64,000 nucleotides of DNA from Morella rubra (lineage: Eukaryota; Streptophyta; Magnoliopsida; Fagales; Myricaceae). The stretch lies in assembly GCA_003952965.2 (NCBI GenBank), contig CM025855.1, positions 32,436,862 through 32,500,861 on the forward strand, given 5' to 3'. The notes beneath the pieces were generated by a model. The model was given only the letters and a program-made list of their open reading frames with translations. It searched no databases and was not told where the DNA came from. Made by a program: the position numbers and the translations under genes. Positions 11,761 to 22,016 of the stretch are shown here, one piece after another. The number at the start of each line of letters is the position of its first letter. Position 1 is the first letter of the stretch.

Positions 11761-13600
11761 TTTTTAATTATGTTGTCAAAATTAAGCTGGATTAAAATTT
11801 TATTAAATTTTAAGAAAATTTTAAAATAGAAATAAATTTTGACCAAAAATTTGATTTTTGCCCAAATGCAGTGAGTTTGGTAGACATGCACAACACGTTA
11901 CACGGTGACTGCAATGTGGAAGATTTTGGACACATGGGGCTATCGGATGATGCAAACGTGTTAGGCATGAAATGCATGGAGAATCAGAAAAAATGGTGAG
12001 ATGCCTGGAAAGAGCAGAAAAAGTTGGTCCATTTATCGTTTTGAATAGGTCCGAGTGGTCCTCTTCGCCTGCATGTGAAACCTGTAGGTCCATCCTAACT
12101 ACTTGCCCAGTAGCCAGGCCCGACCTATCACAATTCACATCGCTGGTCTTTATCCCGGAAAGAGGTTCTTTATTCCGTTTCGGAATTAGTTGGAGAAGCC
12201 GACCCAAACATCAATTAACAAATCCACGTGCTCTCTTCCACTCGCATGACTGTACCACTTTGCTCACCGGACATCACTCCCATATAAAGAACAGACTAAG
12301 ATATTGCGTTCAAATTGTATTCTATAATTAAAAAACATACATATTCGACAATTTCTCACCTAAATCGTACTGTATAATTTAAAGAAAAAAGATAAATACA
12401 ATAGGTAAATATTATAAGTCTATGCTAATAAAAATTTTGTATGAATAACATTAAATAATATAAGATTCATTTACTATGTCTATTTCTTTTCGAATTGTGT
12501 CATATAATTCAGATATAAAATTACAAAAGATCTTCATTCTATATGTTGTGTTTGTCCCTTTTCTATAATTCAGATATAAAAAGGAATGTTAAGCTCATAA
12601 TCCATACTAAATGAAGTATTTTAGGAATTTGTGTTTTAGTTGGCTTTGAATATGGATTTCGTGTGCCACCATCCAAGCTAGAATAGGTCGGCTATAATTG
12701 TGGTATCTAGTTAAAGTTGGTCTGCATTCTTGCCTAACACGGGCAAATTATAAAGTAAAAGAGCTTCTAAAAAAATGGTCGGCATTTCCTTCCCTAATAT
12801 AAATATATATAGTGGCAAACTACTGTCGTTCTGAGATAGATATTGAAAATTCCAAAATCAGTCTCGAAAAATCTCAGAACTTGTGTCAGTTACATGTAAT
12901 GATGTAAATATCAAGTACCACTTTATGAGGCGATTTTGGCTGGGCCATGGGAAGTGGAACTTGCCATCAAATAATACTCTCCTCTCTCTCATCTAGATCG
13001 GGCCAACCTTGGACAACTTAGCTAATCTATATAAACGGGCTCAAGTCGGGGTCTGAAGCGCCAAGCGTAGACCACGCAGAGTTCTCGATTGGGCTTGGCA
13101 CGAGCGCACCTCTGCCCTTAGTTACAAGGCTTTTATCAAATGTCGTGCTCTATGTTGTTTGATTGGATCCGATGTGACTTGTGGCCCATGGGCCTGGAAT
13201 TCATACTCTTGTTTTTAACTCTTGATTTATGTTCATTGTTTAATAGGGTTAATTGGTCCACTTAAATCCGGCTATAATCTCATGGTCAGGGGTGAAGTCA
13301 GAATTTGACTTTTGTGGGAGCACAATATTGAAATATTTGGGGTGCCCATGTAAAAAAATAATGGGGTCAATTTTTTTAAAAAAATCTCTGATTTTATTTG
13401 TTTAAAGACTCCACCGGCGAGGAAGAACTTTTTCAGTTTGCCACCTTGACTAGAGCACATGTTTTCTCGTGATTTACAACTCTGTCCAATATAGGAAGCC
13501 GAACCCTCTACCGATGCTTGGACGTCGCACTTGTCCAACCCAAAGCCAGAGGCATGCAAATTAAACAGAGTCGCACACATTTCTCCTCTCTCTACCTCCC
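11761..13600. other. Intergenic region upstream of the peroxidase
   Basis: About 1.8 kb of mainly AT-rich DNA with no gene I recognise. It holds a CACGTG G-box core near 12226 and two copies of TATAATTCAGATATAAAA near 12503 and 12563. Open frames at 11821-12331 overlap on both strands and resemble no family I know. Confidence 0.55.
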
Positions 13601-13620
13601 TAAATATATCCCCTCCCTCC

Positions 13621-13627
13621 TATAAAT
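13621..13627 (+). promoter_or_regulatory. Peroxidase TATA box
   Basis: TATAAAT follows a CT-rich stretch, 147 bp upstream of the chosen ATG at 13768. This gives a leader of roughly 110 nt. A three-codon uORF (ATG AGC TGA) begins at 13641, probably just upstream of the transcription start. Confidence 0.55.
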
Positions 13628-13767
13628 CCTCTCTTCCACGATGAGCTGAGCCCTCTAACCTGCCAAGGCTTTTGGCCATACCCATCACTATTTACCACAA
13701 ACCTAATAAGTTGAGTTCCCATCACCATTTCCCTCCCCAACCATACCTCTTCCTCCTCCAACAAACC

Positions 13768-14760
13768 ATGGCATTGCCCAGCCTTGTTCTCCTTTTGCTT
13801 CTTCCTTCTCTCTCACTCCTACCCTTTACGGAATCGAAGCTCTCTGTCAACTACTACGAGAAGTCATGCCCCAAGTTCCAGCAGATCATCCGACAAGCTA
13901 CCACCGACAAGCAACTCGGCGCCCCCAGCACCGCCGCGGCCACCCTCCGCCTCTTCCTCCACGACTGCCTGGTCGAAGGCTGCGACGCCTCAGTCCTCAT
14001 TTCCTCCAACGCTTTCAACAAGGCCGAGCGTGATGCCGATATCAACCTCTCCCTCGGCGGCGATGGCTTCGACCTCGTAACCCGTGCCAAGACCTCCCTC
14101 GAGCTCGAATGTCCTGGCATAGTCTCCTGCGCTGACATCCTGGCCGCGGTCACGCGTGACTTGATCACCATGGTGGGAGGGCCAACCTACCCAGTCCGCC
14201 TCGGCCGAAAAGACGGCTTCGTGTCAAAAGCAGAGGACGTCGAAGGCAATATTGCAAGGCCCACAATGCCGTTGTCCCAAATTATCGCCATCTTCGCTTC
14301 CAAGAACCTCTCTGTCCAAGAAATGGTAGCATTAGTCGGAGCACACACCATTGGGTTCTGTCACTGCAAACAATTCAGCCACAGAATCTTCAACTTCAGC
14401 AAAGGCTCGGAGTATGATCCCGCTTACAACCCCAAGTTCGCGAAGGGGTTGAGGAAACTCTGCGCGAACTACACCAAAGACCCAGGTATGGCGGCCTTTA
14501 ACGACTTGATGACGCCGAACAAGTTTGACAACATGTACTATCAGAATCTGCAGAGAGGATTGGGGCTGCTGGACTCGGACCATGCGTTGGCGGTGGACAA
14601 GAGGACGAAGCCGTACGTGGAGATGTACGCGGCGAACGAGACCAAGTTCTTTCAAGATTTCGCCCATGCAATGGAGAAGTTGAGCATTTATAAGGTTAAG
14701 ACGGGAAGAAAGGGAGAAGTACGGCACAAATGCGATGCTTTCAACTCCATTAAACCTTGA
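13768..14760 (+). CDS. Class III secretory peroxidase, intronless
   Basis: 330-residue haem peroxidase that uses H2O2 to oxidise phenolics and other reductants in the cell wall or apoplast. I start at the ATG at 13768 (context ACCATGG); the frame is open further upstream but without an ATG, only a TTG at 13672. A signal peptide (MALPSLVLLLLLPSLSLLPF) ends near Ser23. Distal site: RLFLHDC with R61 and H65. Proximal haem ligand: GAHTIG with H193. The eight disulphide cysteines of the family are present, plus an extra Cys198 (GFCHC where GFSHC is usual). Family-typical CADI and GPxYPVRLGR follow. There are no introns, whereas most plant peroxidase genes have them. It resembles the PER31/41/63/65/6 subgroup; exact orthology is uncertain. 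It is the only plus-strand gene here, tail-to-tail with ARL1. Confidence 0.95.
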   Translation: MALPSLVLLLLLPSLSLLPFTESKLSVNYYEKSCPKFQQIIRQATTDKQLGAPSTAAATLRLFLHDCLVEGCDASVLISSNAFNKAERDADINLSLGGDGFDLVTRAKTSLELECPGIVSCADILAAVTRDLITMVGGPTYPVRLGRKDGFVSKAEDVEGNIARPTMPLSQIIAIFASKNLSVQEMVALVGAHTIGFCHCKQFSHRIFNFSKGSEYDPAYNPKFAKGLRKLCANYTKDPGMAAFNDLMTPNKFDNMYYQNLQRGLGLLDSDHALAVDKRTKPYVEMYAANETKFFQDFAHAMEKLSIYKVKTGRKGEVRHKCDAFNSIKP

Positions 14761-14880
14761 AATCGCTACTACTCTTTTCCTTAATTTATTGAAAGATGGT
14801 GATAACAGGGACAATAGGCTGGTTAATTAGAAGTAATAATCCTCTTAAGAATGAGGTATAATTTTTCTATATACAAGCCA

Positions 14881-15012
14881 GCGCGGTTTGCGCTCTAAGT
14901 TAATTTGTGGAAAATTTGCACGTATGATGCCCAGATCACAGAGAACACTTGCAAGAGATTCCTTTCTTCTATTATATTTTCTTCAAGGCAGAGCGCGGTT
15001 TGCGCTCTACAG
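14881..15012. repeat. Repeated small hairpin downstream of the peroxidase
   Basis: GCGCGGTTTGCGCTCT occurs at 14881-14896 and 14993-15008, 112 bp apart, each followed by similar AGTTAA-rich DNA and later CTTGCAAGA. The second copy forms a 7-bp stem AGAGCGC/GCGCTCT with loop GGTTT. It looks like a degenerate tandem duplication in the 3' flank. Confidence 0.6.
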
Positions 15013-15344
15013 TTAAATTTGTTCTATTTGCATTTTCTTCTATGATTTTCACGATAATCGTGAAATAACAGAGAGGTTAGACTTGCAAGATATACCTTCA
15101 TATTCTTCATGTTTGGAAAGCCAAATGTTGACGGGCTTCTTACCCTTGACATCTAGTGGATTCTTTCTGTCTTTGTGCAGATTCTTTCCAGTTCTCTTTT
15201 TGCGTTAGAAGGGATACACAATTCCTCGCCGACACGCGCGTGAAATAACATAACAGAATCATATATTAGGTTATGCGGAGCCTGGTTTGTTTTTATATCC
15301 AACCCGATTCAACGAGGAGTGTTTATGGTTTAAGAAGGAATATT

Positions 15345-15660
15345 TTTTTAGGCTTAGTCCCTAGAGCGGAGGCTTGGGCTGATACTGAATGGATGTCCCT
15401 AGGAAATTTTTTTTGAGTCGGTTTAGCGACCCAGGTCCTTTATATATGTGGCGCTCAGGGTTAGGGTTTTATGATATCATAGATTGATGTATGTGTGCTG
15501 CCTCGTATTTTGCTTGACAATAGTGAAATCTCTGCAACTCTGTGAACGTACCTCACATTGAGGGAACTACGTAAATCTTTGTGTCCTTATTCATGCTCTT
15601 TTTTATTTCGTTTCTTACTTTGTTCCGCAAGTAGAGCATAGTATTTTTCCCAACACCACA
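15345..15660 (+). mobile_element. Probable LTR-retrotransposon (copia-like) LTR remnant
   Basis: The stretch ending in a pyrimidine-rich region around 15545-15640 (ACTACGTAAATCTTTGTGTC) resembles the 3' part of plant copia-type LTRs. I see no paired LTR, primer site or reading frame. This is a resemblance call only. Confidence 0.35.
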
Positions 15661-15904
15661 TAGCACCAGTTTCTAGGAGAAAAACTGAATCTTAAATCCC
15701 CGGACAAAGAAGCCGTAGTTCATTTCCTTTCGTTGTCTGTGCATAATAAGCCATATTTCAAATTCATTCTAATGGGGGTAGTCCTGTTAGGATTTGGTTG
15801 GGCATAAAGAGCAAGCAGCTGTCCACATTATAAGCGCATGTCACTCGCGTTAGGGATCGCAGACAAACACGAAGAAACTGCAGTTAAAATGCAACAGGAT
15901 GGGT

Positions 15905-16478
15905 CATTAGAGAGGATTTCGAAGAAATTGTGGAGTCTTAAAATGCAACCCAGACTTCGATTGTTCCTCTAGTTCGAGGTAGGATGGTTCGTGCTTCTTG
16001 GGAGGTAGACTATAACAATCCATGCCCTTTATGCAATTTTTGTTCCTAAACTACTATTCACTTATTTTTGGAATGCCCTATTAGTGGAATTTTGTGGAAT
16101 TCTGGTCAGTGGGCTATGAGAGCTGACGCTTTTATTGATAGAGGCATCAAAGCTTGGTTCAACTTTATGTTAGCTCCAAGAAATCTTCCTGCTGACAGGC
16201 GAGAAGAATGGAATGAGCTTATGTTGTATGTGGCGGTTGTGGCAGACTTAATCTGGTACACTAGGATTACGGTGACACATCAAAATGGCAAGATTGATTT
16301 GGCAGAAGTAGGGGCTATAATTAGACGCAGATATGATGAGCATAAGCTGGCATGGGAATGGAAATGGAATGGGAGGAAATCAGTTCAGTGGGAACCTCCA
16401 CCATGTAGTACTATTAAAGTTAATTTTGATGGTGTAAATAGAGTAGGACCGGATGATATTGTGAGGTGTGATCTTTGA
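15905..16478 (+). pseudogene. Dead LINE retrotransposon fragment (zf-RVT to RNase H)
   Basis: The piece reads KLWSLKMQPRLRLFL, then a stop, then CPLCNFCS-stop-TTIHLFLECP (zinc-binding reverse-transcriptase domain, stop at 16047-16049). An open stretch from 16068 ends in STIKVNFDGVNR, the start of the RNase H-like domain common in plant LINE-type elements. At least two stops and the absence of the polymerase show it is inactive. Confidence 0.8.
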
Positions 16479-17104
16479 TTGGAGTACTGACTGTCTAGAC
16501 AAGAAAAAAAAAAAAGTTTGAGAAAATACAGCACCAACTATTCTACTAGAAGTTCGTGTAGGACATATCACAATTATTTCGCAAACCACATTAAAATAAT
16601 CAGCAGCATATCCAACAACGGAGTCCCGCTGACCCTGCATAAGCAAAAGGCGAACAGATCCTGACCTATTGTTCACTACAGTAGATTGACCAAACTCGGG
16701 GGAAACAAGTGAAGTACAATTGCTTGTTACAAACTACCTGCGATTTAGGAGCAGGAAGTCTCTTGCAATATTTTTTCATGTCATTGGTCCAAAAATATAT
16801 CCCATACAAAACGTAGACGAAATGAACTTCATGAATAAATTATGCACTTTACAGGTATGGACAGATTCTGAGGAAAAGAAACAGAGGAATGGCCAAGGCA
16901 GTGAAAAGGGGAAAAAGGAGGGGAAGGAAAGAATCCTACATAAACAATAAGGCATTGTAACAGTTGACATGCTAGAGTAATGGAGCCATTCCTTGGTAAT
17001 CATCGGGATCAACATACCAATTGCAGACTATCTCAACGAACCATTTATCCAGTTTACCCCCAACATGTCAACAAAGAAAGAATATGCCCAAAATCTTACT
17101 CTCT
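16479..17104. other. Short intergenic region 3' of ARL1
   Basis: About 600 bp between the LINE remnant and the ARL1 stop, probably including the ARL1 3' untranslated region. No gene seen. Confidence 0.6.
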
Positions 17105-20100
17105 TCAGCAAGGCTTTCTCTTGTCAACCTTCAAGTGAATATTGTACCACTTCTTTTTCTTAGGCCGATCTCTTGTTGTAGATTTCTTCTCTCTCACTTC
17201 ACCCTCTTCTTTGGCTTCCTTGAAGGAACCTCTGATCTTGCTTTTACTTGTACTTCGCTTCATTGGAGGAACAGTTGTGTATGATGCGTGTATTTCATTC
17301 CTTTGCTTAAGAAGCTCATCTATCTGCAAAACAAACAGTCAGCAAGACCGCAAAACATCATCAGTGATTATGTGAAATTATCATTTAATATCCGAATCAG
17401 GCCTTGAGCATAAAGTTTTCACTAGTTAAACTCACTGCTTGCATTTCTTGTGCATATCTACTTGTCATCTCTGTAAATTGTGTGAGAACCTGTCAATATT
17501 GTAAATTGTAACACAACCTATCAAGACTTAACCTTAAAATTGACATAGAAATAAACTTATACACCAATATGCGATCATATCTAAGTTGAGACCTCTCGGT
17601 ATTCAGTCTCAAACTTTGATAATTCCACTCTTTTTGTTAGGATTTGAGCCTCTACAGCTCTTAGATACTCCTTCTCTTCTTTATAAGGTGCAGCACAAAT
17701 CGCCTCTATTGTATAGCTTGCACTTTTAAAGAAGTTGTCACCTGGAGTATATTCACCAGAAAAAGAAGGTGGTCATCAGGTACAAACATATACCTGTGTA
17801 GCCAAGAAACCTACTTAGCCTTACTGGATACACATCAACTAACCATAAACAGCAAAGAAATGGGTGCCAGCCTTCAGTTCAGTTATTTCACATGGCTGAA
17901 ACCCATCCAGCTTTTTAAAGAAGGCAGCATCTTGATCTTTTGCGGCAGTCATCTGATACCAAAAGAGTACAAAACCAGATGAGCAAGATTAACAAGCCAA
18001 ATTAGAAGTTGAAGATTGAGTATATTCATCGGCTCACCGAATTTGCTGTTTGATCCAAGCGATAAACAGGAAAACCAAGAAAATACATCCCAGCAGATGT
18101 AATCTTTCCTGTTTTGGCACCGTCCTCCTACAGAAATAATTGCATATTGGTGACTTTGGAAAAGGGCAATAAGATAAGAAGATAATTGGTTCATTAAGGT
18201 CCTTAAACATATGTCCAGGTGAATGAAGGCTTATATATGCAAAGAATAATCAAATACGACAAATGACATCATTGTTGTTTTCCTACGATGTTTGTGTGTG
18301 GGTATTCATGCAATGCAACTACTCAATGAAAGCACTAAACCCTCCTCTCCCTCTCTCAACTTTTGATTAAGATGAGCACATTGTATTCTTAAGTTAGCTA
18401 TTTCAAGATAAAGCATGACTACTGCAGTTAATTTTCAATAGTTTTCAATAGAATTTATAGACAAATTATATACACACATGCAAGCACCGTAAAACATAAA
18501 TCAGATCAATGATTAGACAGACACAAGATGCTATAAACACATGATCTCACAAAATCCAAAGATTGACAAAGATTTCTAACAGATCAGATTCTCAACCCAG
18601 CTAAAATGGGAGAATAAAGGGCTTCATACCTGCAGTGCTAGGCTTAATCCGCCATTCTCTTCCTGATCAAAGTACAATAACTGCAAAAAGCTAAGACATC
18701 AGTACCAAAGTCAAAGACATGATTGTTCACAAATAGAAAACACTATTATTCAGGTAATTCCTCGGCATATGAATTTACTTAAATGCAAAATACATTGGAC
18801 GCCTATTAATTTCCTAATTTTAATCAATGAAAATAGATAGAATACTCCGAAGTCAATGTTAGAATCAAATATAACAAATTACAGACTTTTAGGTTCTAAA
18901 CTGCAGAACTTATGATAAACTGAGTACATAGGATACACTACAAAAATTAATTAGGAAACTCCATACATTTTTAGAGCATTTTTCTACATATCATGACTAA
19001 AGAATCACGGTACTACCAACTCTCTGTGAGAAGTAGACAAATAAATGCCCCTGTTACGGGCTCTCAAGCTGAAAGAATGAAGTTTTTAATTAGATAATGA
19101 AGTCAAGCACTACAGTTTTAGAGCAAGAAATTAGGTAAGACTGATCCAGACTGCCTGCAGGCTTATTTGTGGAGCAATTGACCGGACCCAAAATTTAGGG
19201 GACACAGAACTGTGAAAACCATCCTGAGGCTGAATTATTATCTTTTCAGTTCATTTTTAAAGGCCTAATGGATGGAAAAGAAGGGTTTCAACCTTCAGAA
19301 AAGAGAGTAGGAATCAATATTCTAGTTTAGCAGCGGTGGCCATAAGTGGTCTATCTGTAAGAAGGAATGACACCTATACGGCTCGCACAGAGAGAGAGAG
19401 AGAGAGAGAGCAGACTCAATTGAGAAAGGAAGTAGGACAACAAAAAACACATGCAAGGTCATACCGCCAAGGCATCCTAACAGGTAAGCAAGTAATATTT
19501 GCAAATATCTGTTGTATTAGTGTCATAAACAGTATTCTTTGATGACGATGTCCATAGATACAAAAAGATTTCAGGTGGTTGAAACAATGTAAGTCCCATG
19601 TTTCAAAGCTTACAAGAAAACAACCTTCATCAGAATGAATTAACTGAATTGCTCAAAAATTAGTCCAATAGACAAGTAAAACCAGACAAGCTTCATAAGA
19701 GTACAAAGAAAGCCACAAAAGCAAAAATAAAACTAAGAGAGAATGCAGTTATCATTGAATTTTCTGTGCCAGGGGGTTTATTAACCTTGAACTTGCTTTT
19801 GTCTGGCGTCTGCACTCGACATACTAATCCAGCTCGAGCTTCTTCTTCTGTTATCGTAACAGAATAGAAGTGAGCAGACTGCTTCTCAACCTGTTACGTA
19901 AAAAGAAAGGGTAAAATTTATTGAGTCAGCAACATCCCAACTAATGAAAATGACAGCTCAACTGGAATAACCACAGCTCACCTTCTTTGATATAGGCTGC
20001 CCCAATGGAAGAGGACGAATTGTGACCACCCCATTAAGTGCCTCCTCCAAGACTGTTGCTGATACAGTAGTCTTGATCGGCACACCAAGTTTACTAGTAT

Positions 20101-22016
20101 AGATAAAACAGTGAAAAAGAAACTTTTAATGCATAGAACCGCAGAAAATCAATGAGGAATTGTTCACAATAAAATGATGGAAAAAATTGCAGCAGAAGAC
20201 TACCTAAAAAGTGCAGCAAACATTGTGTTCACAGCTCCCAAACTTGAAAGATCTAGCTCCAAGTCTTGGCTTTCTGAATCAACAGCCTAGGAAAAGAATA
20301 ATAAATCATGCTCCAAACCAAAATTCAATAGTTAGTCAAAGCTGAGAACAGATTGTTTTTGCAAAATTTAATGAATTGCATGTACAATGATGTTTTCATA
20401 ACAAATGAACCAAGGCATAAACAATAATTCTGGAAGGATTGTGTGATCTTCCTGAACCACAGAGAGTTAGCAATACAAAAAACTGGCGCTAATGTCTCAC
20501 CTCGAAACCAGCTGTGTCATATTGGCGCCGTTTGTCTGGATCAGACAAGATGTTATAGGAAAAGGTAACCTCCTTAAACATATCAGCTGCTTTAGGATCA
20601 TTTGCATTCTTATCAGGATGGTACCTGAATTAGAACATTTTAGCATCTCAACAATCTAAAACACATTGGCATGAAGCAATACAGCAATTGTACAAACAAG
20701 AAAAATATTGACAGCACAAAATGCACCTGAGCATCAAAATTTGACCAAAAACCATCGATCTCAAAAAAAAACCTCAGAGGGTTTCCATCTAGTGTCACAA
20801 TGAGTCAGTAACACTCCAACATGTGAGAAGCACCCACGTTGGGCACAAAGTATTGATGGTTCTATATTGGATGTGTTCCTGGGCAGGTTTTCTAATGGTT
20901 GAATGTGTCATAAAAACCATTGCTGGAAGGAATTCAATGGTTTGAGGGACCATGGCAGTCATGTACACAGATGTTTTCATATGCTTCTTGCTTGCATATT
21001 CCAGCATCAATGGACGTATGGATCTCCTGCACATTTTTGTTGCACATACAAAACACATGGGATATTGGAGGTTAGACAGATCTAACACCAAAAACCTCAC
21101 ATGGCACATTAACCCATATCCCCAAACATATAGCTTTTCAGAGCCAACATCAGCACTTCTTGACCATGCATTTCTTAACTAGATGCTTCCCAACAGGGTT
21201 TGCCAACTTTTCTCTGCTGCATCTGGTTTGATCAAGTGCCACCACGGCAAATTAATAAGCTATGAACAGAGAGTTGGAATTATGAAAAACCATCCCTACT
21301 ATAACTTGTAGTTAGGCTTTGAGCTAAGTTGAGACTTCTCTTTTAGCCCCCTTCTCATAGATCACCAATATCTATACTAGTTATGAATAGTCTCCGCATA
21401 CATAAACTCTATTAAAATTCGCTTCTTTGGCTCAGTCACTCACGAACATCTGGTCCCTCTTTCATAAAACACCCCTCATACACAGTTATTAGGGGACTAC
21501 AAAACTACCACATCCCAGTTGAGCGGTAAACTCAGTCATCACGTGGTGGAAAGCTAGCAGTTCCTCCTTGTACATTAATGACGAGATAAATCTAGAACAG
21601 CTATAATAGACATTCAAATGCGAAATTAGACAAATCGCTTCAAATTTCTAAGAAATAACACATGAATGTATGACAACTAGAAATCCTCAAATCCGAAATT
21701 CGAAATTCTGAAAGGACTCATAAACTATATAACCCCAAATCTCCAGCACTGATATATTCAACTCTGAGGACCACAAAGTCAAACAAAAAAAAATAATTCT
21801 TCAAACTTATCCGAATCAAAAGCTCAGAAATAATGCCTTAAGTAGCTGAAAATTATTTCAAATGTACAGTTCCAACAACCTGAGAGCCATTCTTCTGTAA
21901 GCGCTTTTGATTTCCTGATCCGTGGAATTTCTCGATACTCCAAGAACCTCGTAAGGGTCCCGCCGGAGCGGCTTCGCAGCATCTTGCTTCTCTGGTTTCG
22001 ATCTGTGAGCCGGCAT
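17105..22016 (-). CDS. ARL1: ARG1-like J-domain protein (ARL1 / DnaJ16 type)
   Basis: Exons 22016-21880, 20624-20501, 20286-20204, 20093-19982, 19890-19786, 18680-18630, 18127-18038, 17952-17844, 17741-17593, 17489-17436 and 17323-17105 join with GT-AG junctions to 410 codons, the usual family length. The N-terminus MPAHRSKPEKQD leads into a J domain (about residues 19-85) with the Hsp70-stimulating HPD motif at 48-50. A conserved ARG1-family middle region follows (SLGAVNTMFAALFSKLGVP, TSAGMYFLGFPVYRLD, KAGTHFFAVYGDNFF). A coiled coil spans about residues 290-350 and the tail is basic (PKKKKWYNIHLK). In Arabidopsis ARG1 and ARL proteins act in early root and hypocotyl gravity signalling, with endomembrane and cytoskeletal association. 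The N-terminus and tail fit ARL1 better than ARG1. No defects seen. Confidence 0.93.
19388..19410. repeat. (GA)n microsatellite in ARL1 intron
   Basis: About 11 AG units in the intron between the exons starting at 18680 and ending at 19786. Confidence 0.9.

Noticed and set aside
11821-12331. Overlapping open frames of 119 and 128 codons on opposite strands
   Set aside because: No recognisable domain, no splice context, overlapping in both directions; most likely chance frames in upstream DNA.
13672-13767. Upstream 32-codon extension of the peroxidase frame
   Set aside because: It begins at TTG, not ATG. The ATG at 13768 has a good context and is directly followed by a signal peptide.
20795-21182. 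Open frames inside the first ARL1 intron
   Set aside because: They lie between well-defined ARL1 exons (21880 and 20624) and match no family I know.
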